DNA of 14,961 nucleotides from SIG452 sp045656345. Its GTDB lineage: Bacteria > Bacillota > Clostridia > UMGS1840. Below, piece after piece: positions 1 to 7,911 of this stretch. Every line of letters starts with the position of its first letter. Position 1 is the stretch's first letter. Location of the stretch: NCBI GenBank assembly GCA_045656345.1, contig JAZOQZ010000094.1, positions 1 to 14,961 on the forward strand. Direction: 5' to 3'. The notes beneath the pieces were generated by a model that was not told the origin of the DNA, ran no database searches, and was given only the letters and a program-made list of their open reading frames with translations. The position numbers were made by a program, and so were the translations under genes.

Positions 1-1038
1 TGCCGATTCTGTCAGGCAGGATATATCTACCGTCCCAAACGGGAAAAAGATGCGGACAAGTTGTCCCAAATTGCCCAGTTATCTTTTTGCAACACAGGAT
101 ATGAAGAAATTTCTCTTTCTTCTTTATCCACCAGTGATTATTTGCAGTTAAAAGATTTGAAAGGGAAACTCAATACCTTTACCAAAGAAAATATGATTAA
201 CCTGGCGCTTCCGTCGTTACGAATCGACAATTTTCACGAGGAAGCGTTGGAAAGCTTATCCGAAGTGAGAAAAAGTTCTCTCACCTTTGCTCCCGAAGCG
301 GGAACCCAGAGAATGAGAGACATTATCAATAAAAATATTTCTGAAGAAACAATCTTAAACACCATGCAGTTTGCCTATGAAAACGGCTGGTCCACCGTGA
401 AACTCTATTTTATGATTGGTCTGCCCTTTGAAACGGATGAAGACGTTTTAGGCATCTGTGAATTGGTGAAAAAAATCGAATCCATTTATTACAGTGTGCC
501 CAAGGAAAAACGTGGCAAACGCTTTGGTATCACCGTTTCGGTGTCCACCTTTGTTCCCAAGCCTCACACTCCTTTCCAGTGGGCTCCTCAGGATTCTTTT
601 GAAACGATTTTGCATAAACAGAATCTGTTAAAGGAAAATCTTCGTTCCAAAAATATCCGCCTAAACTGGCACGATGCAGAAACTTCTGTGTTGGAAGCAG
701 TGTTTGCCCGTGGGGACCGTCGCTTAGGCAAGGTGATTTTAGAAGCTCACAAACTGGGTTGTAAGCTGGATGGCTGGAACGAATACTTCTCTTATGAAAC
801 CTGGCAGAAAGCATTCGAAAATGCCAATGTGGATATGAAGTTTTACAGTGAACGCGAACGCTCCTTAGACGAGGTTCTTCCCTGGGATGTCACCTTCTGT
901 GGCGTTACCAAAGAATTTTTCAAACGTGAACTGTTAACTGCAAAGGATGCCGTTACCACTCCCAACTGTCAGGATAAATGTGCAGGTTGCGGTGCCAACC
1001 GTTATCAGTGCAACAGTGTTTGTCATAACAGAGGTTAA
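1..1038 (+). CDS. Radical SAM protein, TIGR03960-like (5' end missing)
   Basis: The reading frame is open from base 1, so the gene starts upstream of the window; 345 residues are visible. The first residues read CRFCQAGYIYRP. These are the last two cysteines of the CxxxCxxC cluster that holds the radical-SAM [4Fe-4S], followed by the QAG-x-IYRP signature of the TIGR03960 family (B12-binding-like N-terminal domain plus radical SAM core). Further motifs of the core are a TFAPEAGTQRMRD stretch and KLYFMIGLPFETDED. The C-terminus has a cysteine cluster (C-x3-C-x2-C-x6-C-x3-C), possibly a second metal site. The exact reaction of this family is not established. In many genomes it sits beside a DUF2344/TIGR03936 gene, but here the next gene is an alanine racemase homologue starting 4 nt after the stop, which suggests one transcript. 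Family assignment is good; function is unknown. Confidence 0.85.
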   Translation, partial: CRFCQAGYIYRPKREKDADKLSQIAQLSFCNTGYEEISLSSLSTSDYLQLKDLKGKLNTFTKENMINLALPSLRIDNFHEEALESLSEVRKSSLTFAPEAGTQRMRDIINKNISEETILNTMQFAYENGWSTVKLYFMIGLPFETDEDVLGICELVKKIESIYYSVPKEKRGKRFGITVSVSTFVPKPHTPFQWAPQDSFETILHKQNLLKENLRSKNIRLNWHDAETSVLEAVFARGDRRLGKVILEAHKLGCKLDGWNEYFSYETWQKAFENANVDMKFYSERERSLDEVLPWDVTFCGVTKEFFKRELLTAKDAVTTPNCQDKCAGCGANRYQCNSVCHNRG

Positions 1039-1042
1039 ACAT

Positions 1043-2140
1043 ATGAAAAAACTGATTATTGAAACCGAAAAATTAGCGGAAAATGTGCAAAATATCAAAA
1101 CATTTTGCAAGGATAACATCATTTTTGCAGTGGTAAAAGGAGATGGCTACGGGTTATCTTTGCTTCCTTATGCCCGCTTTTTGTTAAAACAGGGAATTAC
1201 CCATTTTGCGGTGTCAGAATCTATGGAAGCAATTGCTTTAAAAAGTGACGAGGATTTTTCTGATGCAACGGTTTTGTTGTTAACTCCCGAAAATCATCCC
1301 GAAATTGTGAAAGAATTATTGCAAAAAGGGGTTACCTTAACCGTGGGAGCAACCTCTCACTTAGAGTTGATTGCAAAAGTTTCCAAAGAAACGGAAATTG
1401 CCCCTTCTGTTCATATCAAAGTGGATACCGGATTTGGTAGATTTGGTTTCTCATACCGTAACGAAACAGACATCCTGTCCGCTTTTGAGGAGCACGGAAA
1501 AACCGTGAATATTACAGGGATTTTTACCCATTATTCCTGTTCTTTTGAAGCAAAATACAAAATTACCAAAACGCAGGACAAGCATTTTGATGTCATTTTA
1601 GCAAAAGTAAAAGCAAAAAATCCTGACCTGTTTTCCAAACTGACCATTCATAGTGCAAACTCCTGCGGCGCATTGCTGTATCCCAACAAAAACCGCAATG
1701 CAGTCCGTATCGGTTCCGCATTTTTAGGTCGTCTTCCCATGAAATCGCCTGTGAAACTTCATCGGATTGCTTATTTACAAGTTCGGGTGCTGGATGTGAA
1801 TTCCTTACAAAAAGGGGATAACGTTGCATACGGCAATACCTACAAAGCAAAGACCGATATCAACACTGCTGTAATCGGCATCGGTTACAAAGATGGTTAT
1901 TTTACCACCAAACTAAACGATGCATACCGTCCCATTGATGTGCTTCGTTATCTGGTAACCGATTTTCGTTCCATCGGAAAAAAACAGTATTTATATCAGG
2001 GGAAATATGAAATTTTAGGACGTGTGGGAATGTATTGTGCCATTGTGAGAAACGATGGCAGTCTTCACACAGGAGATATTGTGAAAGTGGATTGTAATCC
2101 CTTGTTTATTGATTCCTCCATTGAGAGAGAATACTGCTAA
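1043..2140 (+). CDS. Alanine racemase family protein (PLP-dependent, fold type III)
   Basis: 365 aa. The family interconverts L- and D-alanine for peptidoglycan. The N-terminal TIM barrel carries the PLP-lysine motif AVVKGDGYG (K32), KVDTGFGRFGF (R133), THYSCS, IHSANS (H203) and R222, whose usual role is contacting the PLP nitrogen. The C-terminal beta domain has VAYGNTY (Y263, the catalytic tyrosine position) and IGYKDGY. Departures from typical Alr: the usual R-x-G-x-x-x-YG reads RIGSAFLG, the usual GRxxMDQ reads GRVGMYC (Asp replaced by Tyr after M330), and the last strand ends early at SIEREYC without the usual RVPR-type tail. An alr-like racemase is clear, but substrate is less certain; serine or another amino acid is possible. 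I chose ATG 1043, with GAGG at 1031-1034 inside the end of the preceding gene. The frame is open further upstream, but that part overlaps the radical SAM gene and shows no racemase sequence. Confidence 0.85.
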   Translation: MKKLIIETEKLAENVQNIKTFCKDNIIFAVVKGDGYGLSLLPYARFLLKQGITHFAVSESMEAIALKSDEDFSDATVLLLTPENHPEIVKELLQKGVTLTVGATSHLELIAKVSKETEIAPSVHIKVDTGFGRFGFSYRNETDILSAFEEHGKTVNITGIFTHYSCSFEAKYKITKTQDKHFDVILAKVKAKNPDLFSKLTIHSANSCGALLYPNKNRNAVRIGSAFLGRLPMKSPVKLHRIAYLQVRVLDVNSLQKGDNVAYGNTYKAKTDINTAVIGIGYKDGYFTTKLNDAYRPIDVLRYLVTDFRSIGKKQYLYQGKYEILGRVGMYCAIVRNDGSLHTGDIVKVDCNPLFIDSSIEREYC

Positions 2141-2163
2141 AACCTTGAAAGGAGAGGAGCTTT

Positions 2164-3432
2164 ATGGAATATATTTTGTTGGCATTATCCTTGGTGATTG
2201 TGGTGCTTCTGATTGTGCTTTTGGTTTCTAAAAACAATCAGAACGATTTTTCCAATCTCCGTATGGAGCTGACCAACCAGATGAAAAATATGTCTGATAT
2301 GTTATCAGAATCCCAAAAGCAGAGTACCCGTCATCAGGACGACCGTATCAAAGATTTGAACAACCGTTTTGAATCCTTTCAGAAAGAAGTGTCTGAACGG
2401 TTAAAATCTTCTGAAGAGCGCTTGAATCAGTTTTCTTTGAACAATGAGAAAAAACTGGAGCAGATTCGTGAAACGGTGGAAAACAAATTAACCCGTATGC
2501 AGGAAGACAACAACAAAAAACTGGAAAAAATGCGGGAAACTGTGGACGAAAAACTGCAAAAAACCTTAGAAGACCGTATCGGAAAATCCTTCCAATTGGT
2601 ATCAGAACGGTTGGAAGAAGTGTATAAAGGTTTAGGAGAAATGAAGACCTTAGCATCAGGCGTTGGCGACTTAAAGAAAGTGCTCTCCAATGTAAAAACC
2701 CGTGGTATTTTAGGAGAAATTCAGCTTGGTGCGATTTTAGAACAGATGTTTTCACCCGACCAGTATGAGCAGAATGTGGCGGTGAAAAAGGGAAGCGCCA
2801 ATGTGGTGGAATTTGCCATCCGTTTACCGGGAGATGGGGAGGAACCCCTCTATTTACCCATTGATGCCAAGTTCCCTGTGGATGCCTATACTCAGTTAAC
2901 CGACGCATACGACAGCGGTGATGTTTCACAGATTGAAACCGCAAAAACCGCATTAGACCGCCGTATCAAACAGTTTGCAAAAGATATCAGTGAAAAATAC
3001 ATATCACCTCCGGAAACCACCGATTTTGCCATTATGTTTTTGCCTGTGGAAGGTTTGTATGCAGAGGTGGTTCGTCACGGTATGGTGGAAGTGCTCCAGC
3101 GTGATTATAAAGTGAATATTGCAGGGCCCACCACCATTTGTGCATTCTTGCAAAGTCTGCAGATGGGCTTTAAAACCCTGGCAATTCAGAAGCGTTCCGG
3201 CGAAGTGTGGAACGTGTTGGGTGCCGTAAAATCAGAATTCCAGAAATTCTCCGATGTGATTAAACAGGCTCAGCAACGCTTAGACCAGGCACACGGAGAA
3301 CTGGAAAAATTGGTAGGGGTAAGAACCCGTGCCATTGTGCGGAAATTAAACAGCGTTTCTTCCTTATCCGAAGAAGAAACCAAAAAGATTTTACCGGAAG
3401 TTTCCGATTTGATAGACCCCATAGAAGAATAA
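2164..3432 (+). CDS. rmuC: DNA recombination protein RmuC
   Basis: 422 aa. RmuC proteins limit recombination at inverted repeats and have a PD-(D/E)XK nuclease-like domain; the substrate in cells is poorly defined. Residues 3-21 form an N-terminal membrane anchor. Residues about 25-160 are a long charged coiled coil that includes a 22-residue duplication (96-117 and 118-139). The RmuC domain follows, with the family signature RGILGEIQLGAILEQ (180-194), an EFAIRLPG strand and LPIDAKFPVDAY (231-242), the probable metal-site D-x-K. Length and layout are normal for the family. The start is supported by AAGGAGAGG just upstream. The gene lies 23 nt after the racemase and 13 nt before the pncB start, so co-transcription is likely. 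Confidence 0.95.
   Translation: MEYILLALSLVIVVLLIVLLVSKNNQNDFSNLRMELTNQMKNMSDMLSESQKQSTRHQDDRIKDLNNRFESFQKEVSERLKSSEERLNQFSLNNEKKLEQIRETVENKLTRMQEDNNKKLEKMRETVDEKLQKTLEDRIGKSFQLVSERLEEVYKGLGEMKTLASGVGDLKKVLSNVKTRGILGEIQLGAILEQMFSPDQYEQNVAVKKGSANVVEFAIRLPGDGEEPLYLPIDAKFPVDAYTQLTDAYDSGDVSQIETAKTALDRRIKQFAKDISEKYISPPETTDFAIMFLPVEGLYAEVVRHGMVEVLQRDYKVNIAGPTTICAFLQSLQMGFKTLAIQKRSGEVWNVLGAVKSEFQKFSDVIKQAQQRLDQAHGELEKLVGVRTRAIVRKLNSVSSLSEEETKKILPEVSDLIDPIEE
2449..2580 (+). repeat. Two 66-bp tandem units inside the rmuC coiled coil
   Basis: Two in-frame 66-nt units encode KKLEQIRETVENKL and KKLEKMRETVDEKL, each followed by a diverged tail, giving 22-residue units. Twenty-two residues fits two hendecads, so the duplication lengthens the coil without breaking its phase. 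The DNA copies have diverged at several third positions, so the duplication is not recent. Confidence 0.7.
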
Positions 3433-3445
3433 GAAGGTGTGTTTT

Positions 3446-4894
3446 GTGAAATTTAATCCCAACATTAATTTATCAATGTTGACTGATTTTTATGAATTTA
3501 CCATGTCAAACGGTTATTTTAAAAACGGTATGAAAGATACTGAAGTAGCCTTTGATTTGTTTTTCAGAAAAGTTCCCAATGACGGTGGTTATGCCATTAT
3601 GGCGGGTCTTGAGCAAATGATTGAATACATCAACAATTTGCATTTCTCCGAAGAAGATGTGGCGTATTTGCGTGGGAAAGGCATTTTTTCTGAAGAATTT
3701 TTGGAATATCTTTTAAATTTTTCTTTCTCTTGCAGTGTGTGGGCGATTCCCGAAGGAACTCCCATTTTCCCTATGGAACCTGTGGTAACGGTTCGTGGTC
3801 CCGTGATTGAAGCACAGCTAATGGAAACGATGTTACTGTTAACCGTGAACCATCAGTCATTGATTGCAACCAAGGCAAACAGAATTGTGCAGGCGTCGGA
3901 AGGCAGAGCAGTGATGGAATTCGGCTCCCGCCGTGCCCAGGGGTATGACGGTGCTATTTACGGAGCAAGAGCAGCTTATATCGGCGGATGTGCAGGAACT
4001 GCCTGCACCGTGACCGACCAGTTATTTGACATTCCTGCTCTTGGTACTATGGCACACAGTTGGGTGCAGATGTTTGATACTGAATTGGAAGCGTTTTGTA
4101 CCTATGCAAGATGTTATCCGAATGATTGCACACTTTTGGTGGATACTTATAATGTGTTGAAATCAGGGATTCCCAATGCCATCAAAGCATTTGATACTGA
4201 GGTGGTTCCCAAGGGTTTTCGTCCCAAAGGAATTCGCATTGATAGCGGTGATATCACCTATTTATCCAAAAAAGCAAGAAAAATGCTGGATGATGCAGGG
4301 TATCCCGACGTAAAAATTGTGGCATCCAATTCTCTGGATGAACATATTATCCGTGATATGTTAAACCAAGGTGCTAAGGTAGATACCTTCGGAGTAGGGG
4401 AACGGCTGATTACCTCCAAGTCTGAACCGGTATTCGGCGGTGTATATAAATTGGTTTCCGTATTTCGTGACGGGGAGGAAATTCCTAAAATCAAGCTTTC
4501 GGAAAACGTGGCAAAAATCACCATCCCCGGATTCAAAAGCTTATACCGTTTGTATTCCAACGAAACAGGGAAAGCCATTGCTGATGTTATCACCAAACAC
4601 GGTGAAACATTTGACGGTGTGACCGAATATGAACTGTTTGACCCTCAATATACCTGGAAAAGAAAAACAGTCACTAATTTTACTGCAAGAAAATTACTGA
4701 TTCCCATTTTTGAACGTGGGAAACAGGTTTACACCTCTCCCACTTTAAAAGAATTAAAGGATTACTGCCAGAATGAGGTGGCTACCCTTTGGGATGAGGT
4801 TACCCGATTTGAAAATCCTCACACTTATTATGTGGATTTATCTCCCGAGTTATGGCAGATTCGGGACAACATGCTCCAGCATCACAACGCATAA
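3446..4894 (+). CDS. pncB: Nicotinate phosphoribosyltransferase
   Basis: 482 aa from the chosen start. The enzyme joins nicotinate to PRPP with ATP hydrolysis, giving nicotinate mononucleotide for NAD salvage in the cytosol. Visible signatures: LTDFYEFTMSNGYF (12-25), EFGSRRAQGYDGA (158-170), GTMAHSW (200-206, H204 being the position phosphorylated in the family), DTYNVLKSG (233-241), GIRIDSGD (262-269, PRPP/ribose phosphate side) and FGVGERLITSKSEPVFGGVYKLV. Length is typical for the long bacterial type. An in-frame GTG at 3437 also exists, but it lies within the AAGAAGG ribosome binding site (3431-3437); GTG 3446 is 8 nt after that site and gives the start MKFNPNINLSMLTDFYE, so I chose it. 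Likely last gene of the + strand run starting before the window. Confidence 0.95.
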   Translation: MKFNPNINLSMLTDFYEFTMSNGYFKNGMKDTEVAFDLFFRKVPNDGGYAIMAGLEQMIEYINNLHFSEEDVAYLRGKGIFSEEFLEYLLNFSFSCSVWAIPEGTPIFPMEPVVTVRGPVIEAQLMETMLLLTVNHQSLIATKANRIVQASEGRAVMEFGSRRAQGYDGAIYGARAAYIGGCAGTACTVTDQLFDIPALGTMAHSWVQMFDTELEAFCTYARCYPNDCTLLVDTYNVLKSGIPNAIKAFDTEVVPKGFRPKGIRIDSGDITYLSKKARKMLDDAGYPDVKIVASNSLDEHIIRDMLNQGAKVDTFGVGERLITSKSEPVFGGVYKLVSVFRDGEEIPKIKLSENVAKITIPGFKSLYRLYSNETGKAIADVITKHGETFDGVTEYELFDPQYTWKRKTVTNFTARKLLIPIFERGKQVYTSPTLKELKDYCQNEVATLWDEVTRFENPHTYYVDLSPELWQIRDNMLQHHNA

Positions 4895-4895
4895 T

Positions 4896-4970
4896 TTTCA
4901 TCAGTTGAGCATATCTTTAGCATAAAATGAGAACGTTACATCGTTTTATGCTGCTTCATCACTGGTGAAA
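4896..4970 (+). promoter_or_regulatory. Long imperfect hairpin in the mgtC leader
   Basis: The pncB-mgtC gap folds into a nested inverted repeat. The outer arms TTTCATCAGT (4896-4905) and ACTGGTGAAA (4961-4970) form 10 pairs with one G-U. A short TGA-GC / GC-T-TCA continuation follows with bulges, and the inner arms AGCATAAAATGA (4919-4930) and TCGTTTTATGCT (4941-4952) form 12 pairs with one G-U around a 10-nt loop. The outer right arm runs into the mgtC ribosome binding site (AAAGGAGG, 4968-4975), so folding could mask its first bases. There is no T-run after it, so it is not a standard terminator. It does not match any riboswitch class I recognise. It could be a cis-regulatory leader, a processing site or a palindromic repeat element. 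Confidence 0.5.
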
Positions 4971-4981
4971 GGAGGGAGATT

Positions 4982-5638
4982 ATGGATCAGATTTTTTTAA
5001 ATCAGAGTATGATGTATTTTATGCGACTGATAGTTGCCGGCATTTGCGGCGTAATTATCGGATTTGAGAGAACCAACCGTGCTAAAGAAGCAGGGCTTCG
5101 AACCCACTGTATTGTGGCAATTGCATCCTGTCTTATGATGTTGGTTTCCATTTACGGTTTTATGAACATCGAAGGCGTTACCACCCGCGATCCTGCCCGT
5201 ATTGCAGCGCAGATTGTCAGCGGAATCGGGTTTTTAGGTGCTGGTATGGTGTTTGTGAAGCATCAGATGATCAGTGGTCTGACCACTGCTGCAGGGATCT
5301 GGGCAACTGCCGGAATCGGTATGGCAATCGGTTGCGGAATGTATGTGGTTGGTATTGCAGGAACTTTACTTATTCTGTTGGCACAAACTGTTCTGCATTT
5401 TCGCGGCAGATTCACTTCCAAACCCAAAAGCAAGATTCTTACCGTGAAAAACATTGAAAACGCAGACATCATCAAAGAACGTTTTTCGCAAAACAAAATT
5501 GTGCTGTTTGATACCAACGTTGTCAAGAAAAACGGTATGTTTACTTATGTGTTCTACATCGAAATTCCTTACGATTTAAACGAAGAAGAATTCCTTCGTT
5601 CCATTCCGTATGACTGTGGATTAAAAAGCGAATTATAA
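4982..5638 (+). CDS. MgtC/SapB family membrane protein
   Basis: 218 aa. The N-terminal two thirds are hydrophobic, with about four membrane segments (roughly residues 12-29, 38-60, 71-95 and 99-135). They carry MgtC/SapB hallmarks: GFERTNRAKEAGLRTH after the first helix, RDPARIAAQIVSGIGFLGAGMVF, and GLTTAAGIWATAGIGMAIG. Residues about 145-218 form a soluble ACT-like tail. In pathogens MgtC helps growth at low Mg2+ and modulates F-type ATP synthase; the role of the widespread Firmicutes members is unclear. A strong GGAGG lies 6 nt before the ATG. The structured leader upstream suggests separate control from pncB, and a strong terminator follows. Confidence 0.9.
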   Translation: MDQIFLNQSMMYFMRLIVAGICGVIIGFERTNRAKEAGLRTHCIVAIASCLMMLVSIYGFMNIEGVTTRDPARIAAQIVSGIGFLGAGMVFVKHQMISGLTTAAGIWATAGIGMAIGCGMYVVGIAGTLLILLAQTVLHFRGRFTSKPKSKILTVKNIENADIIKERFSQNKIVLFDTNVVKKNGMFTYVFYIEIPYDLNEEEFLRSIPYDCGLKSEL

Positions 5639-5650
5639 TTAAAAAACAAG

Positions 5651-5689
5651 AAAAAAGGAACTGCTCCATCAGGATGCAGTTCCTTTTTT
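5651..5689. terminator. Bidirectional intrinsic terminator
   Basis: A perfect 14-bp stem, AAAAAAGGAACTGC (5651-5664) with GCAGTTCCTTTTTT (5676-5689), encloses an 11-nt loop that can add a TCC/GGA pairing. Read on + it ends in a T-run and closes mgtC. Read on - it also ends in TTTTTTC, then a second T-rich tract, and closes the 76-aa gene and the portal cassette. Both converging units stop here. Confidence 0.9.
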
Positions 5690-5744
5690 CATAAGAGAGG
5701 ATTTTAAAAAATTAAGATAGAAATGGTTTTTTCAAAAGAAACCA

Positions 5745-5975
5745 TTAAACCTGTGTCGCCACAGCTTCTTTGGATTCTTTGATTGCAACGTCCAACCGTT
5801 TTTTTGCCAGATTCAGATTCATAATGGCGATGTCGATATATTCATCCCGGGTCACTTCGTTGAACTTGCTCCAGGCAGCAGCGACCTCCTGTTTTGCTTC
5901 CATCACCGCGTCATAAGATGGATTTTCTTCCGGTTTTTGAAATAGTGCTGTTATTTTTTTCAGTAATTTTTCCAT
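5745..5975 (-). CDS. Small helical protein, possibly DUF2508/YaaL-like
   Basis: 76 aa. It is predicted to be mostly alpha-helical and charged, with no signal peptide or membrane segment. The core AKQEVAAAWSKFNEVTRDEYIDIAIMNLNLAKKRL resembles the DUF2508/YaaL pattern (A-x-x-E-W-x-x-A-x-x-F, then a D-x-A-I-x-x-L-x-A-x-x-R helix), but I cannot confirm this without a profile search. Function is unknown. The ATG follows AAAGGCGGT at 7-nt spacing. It is the last gene before the bidirectional terminator, 67 nt after the portal-like gene on the same strand. That gap holds a weak sporulation-type promoter candidate, so it may have its own transcript. It could be a host gene that happens to follow the portal or part of the cassette. 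Confidence 0.7.
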   Translation of the reverse strand: MEKLLKKITALFQKPEENPSYDAVMEAKQEVAAAWSKFNEVTRDEYIDIAIMNLNLAKKRLDVAIKESKEAVATQV

Positions 5976-6010
5976 AGGGAGACCGCCTTTCTTTTTTCTT
6001 TTCTATCCAA

Positions 6011-6039
6011 AGTATATTCTGATTTATCATAAAATATAC
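6011..6039 (-). promoter_or_regulatory. Weak sigma-F/G-like promoter candidate or AT-rich inverted repeat
   Basis: On the - strand, GTATA (6035-6039) and GAATATACT (6011-6019) are separated by 15 nt. The first matches the sigma-F -35 pattern GYWTA; the second matches the invariant A, A and T positions of the -10 pattern but lacks its second G. The same bases form an AT-rich inverted repeat (GTATATT...AATATAC), so the match may be accidental. If real, it would drive the 76-aa gene in the forespore. Confidence 0.2.
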
Positions 6040-6042
6040 CTT

Positions 6043-7911
6043 TTATTCAGATTTTTCCTGAAGATTGAAAAGATGGTTTTCGTGTTCTGCTAAATGTTGT
6101 TCGAAAAGCTGGGAAATAGCGGGATTTTTTTCTTCCAATTCTTCAAATTCGGAGGTCATCAGATATTTTGTGTGCTCCTCAATATGAATGTTGTGGTCGT
6201 CTCTTGCTTTCACAGGGCAGACGATTTGTTCACGCATTTTTAAGTTTTCGCGGGCTGCTTTGGTCAGATGAAGCGTTCCCGATTCCATCTTGTTTTCCCA
6301 GTCGCCCATTTTTAACATAGACAAAATTTTAGATTTGGCGGAAGGGGTGATTCTTCCTGTTTTGGGATCGGTAAACAGTCCCATTGCATACAGTTCCCGA
6401 ATCAGCTCCCGCTTTACGGCAAAGGAATTTTCAATCTCATTTAGTGTGGTCAGTTCCAACTGTTCGGGCAGTAGATTGGTGTTGCTCCAACGAATCAGAG
6501 CGTTGTCGGTATCGTCACCGCCTAAATGAAGCATTCTTTCAAACAGAGCAAACTGACGGTACATTCTTAACCACTGCTTCGATACTTCCAACACCGCACT
6601 GCGGATGTTTTCAGCACTCACTGCCAGACGGTTATCATCCTGTTGTGACAAAATGGACAGTGCAGTTCCTGAAGTCACGTTAGACGGAGCAGAAGAATAT
6701 CGGGAAAGTTCCGAAATTCCTGAAATGGAAACAAATGCTTCTTCCAATCGGTCCTGCTTGGATAAGAAACTGTAAGGCAGGGCAGGAGTATCCATAAAGC
6801 GGGGAGGTTCACTGCCTCTTAAGTACACAATGGGCATACCCGGAGGCATTCCGTAATATTCCAAGCTGTCCACATCCACGCTACCGTCTTCAATGACCGG
6901 GATTCCAAGCGCAGCACGGTTTAAGTATTCATTGATGCGGTTCTGAATGGCGTTGTAGTCCCTTTGGATGGGAATTAAACGCTCAATGATGCTGGAGCCG
7001 AAAAAGCATCCCGGTCTGGATACGGAAATCTGTTTCACAAAGGGATATCCTCTGGTGTGATATTTGGCATTGAGATAGGGAAGGGGTCCTTCATAGAGCA
7101 ACACCTGATTATGGTATGCCACAATCAGAAGACGTCCGTCTGGATATTTTTTGGTGGGCTTTTCGTAGTATTCCAACACAATATCGTAACCGTCTTTCAC
7201 TTCCTGTCCCACACTTTCCAGACTGCCTGTCCATCCAAGACCGCCTGTTACATTGGTCACGTTGGTCATGGAAAACAAATTCACAGGATGTCCTTTTAAC
7301 TCCTGGTTCCATTTTTCCTTGATTTCGTCCACGTGATAAGGATGAGCATGAATGATGCTTCGCTGGTCACAAACCTGCTCGGTATAAAGGCTTTCTGGAT
7401 AGATTTCATAGGGGGTTAGCACCACGGTTTCTACCTCGCCTGCTTTGATGGGTTCACCGTTTTCTAAATAGAGAAAATCTCCCTGATCTTTTTGCCATAC
7501 CGTTTTATAAAACGCAGTGCCCAACATTTCCGACACACAAACTGCATTGGCGATTTTCTCAGGAAAATTCAACTGTTTGGAAACAGCTTTCAAAACTGCT
7601 GTGGAAATTTTAGCGTTGGCAATATCATTTAAATCAGAACTGTCTGTGGTGGCACCAATTTGCGGAACCACCCCGGACAGTTTTGCCACTCTGGTTTCCA
7701 TAATGGGAGCAATGTTGTTATACACTGCACGTTCCTGATAGTCATACAGTTTTTCCACGGAATAAATTTTTCTGCCGTTATAGTCCACATCGCAATACTG
7801 ATTCCCGTTTAAGAAATTGATGTTTAAGTTCCATTTTAGTTCCAACGGACTTCGTTTTTCCTTGCGGTCATTAAATTCGTTACAGACAAATAAGGCAAGA
7901 TTCTCAGGCAT
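6043..7911 (-). CDS. Phage portal-like protein, orphan
   Basis: 622 aa, intact. Portal proteins form the dodecameric ring at the capsid vertex through which DNA is packaged and released. Features of a P22/T7-type portal: N-terminal FNDRKEKRSPLELKWNLNI and FLNGNQY (about 13-39); VYNNIAPIMETRVAKLSG (63-80); EYYEKPTKKYPDGRLLI (247-263); SIIERLIPIQRDYNAIQN (307-324), the conserved Q-x-x-YN region; SGISELSRYSS then VTSGTALSILSQQDDNRLA (397-430), typical of the stem/wing part; and a C-terminal DDHNIHIEEHTKYL histidine-rich helix. No terminase, scaffold, capsid or tail gene is near. The ATG has GAGG 9 nt upstream and lies 8 nt inside the preceding 83-aa gene, implying translational coupling. Codon use looks like the neighbours'. 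It is either a prophage remnant or a domesticated protein; lack of any frameshift argues for retained use. Homology to portals is judged from motifs, not a search. Confidence 0.8.
   Translation of the reverse strand: MPENLALFVCNEFNDRKEKRSPLELKWNLNINFLNGNQYCDVDYNGRKIYSVEKLYDYQERAVYNNIAPIMETRVAKLSGVVPQIGATTDSSDLNDIANAKISTAVLKAVSKQLNFPEKIANAVCVSEMLGTAFYKTVWQKDQGDFLYLENGEPIKAGEVETVVLTPYEIYPESLYTEQVCDQRSIIHAHPYHVDEIKEKWNQELKGHPVNLFSMTNVTNVTGGLGWTGSLESVGQEVKDGYDIVLEYYEKPTKKYPDGRLLIVAYHNQVLLYEGPLPYLNAKYHTRGYPFVKQISVSRPGCFFGSSIIERLIPIQRDYNAIQNRINEYLNRAALGIPVIEDGSVDVDSLEYYGMPPGMPIVYLRGSEPPRFMDTPALPYSFLSKQDRLEEAFVSISGISELSRYSSAPSNVTSGTALSILSQQDDNRLAVSAENIRSAVLEVSKQWLRMYRQFALFERMLHLGGDDTDNALIRWSNTNLLPEQLELTTLNEIENSFAVKRELIRELYAMGLFTDPKTGRITPSAKSKILSMLKMGDWENKMESGTLHLTKAARENLKMREQIVCPVKARDDHNIHIEEHTKYLMTSEFEELEEKNPAISQLFEQHLAEHENHLFNLQEKSE

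Noticed and set aside
947..1042. N-terminal extension of the racemase gene
   Set aside because: It lies in another frame of the radical SAM gene and encodes no racemase sequence; the first strand of the racemase starts at the chosen ATG.
2348..2953. 201-aa open frame on the - strand within rmuC
   Set aside because: It is antisense to a clear rmuC coding sequence, has no ribosome binding site worth noting and no recognisable domain.
4919..4952. Rho-independent terminator after pncB
   Set aside because: The stem is good, but no T-run follows and the outer arms pair around it, so a leader structure fits better.
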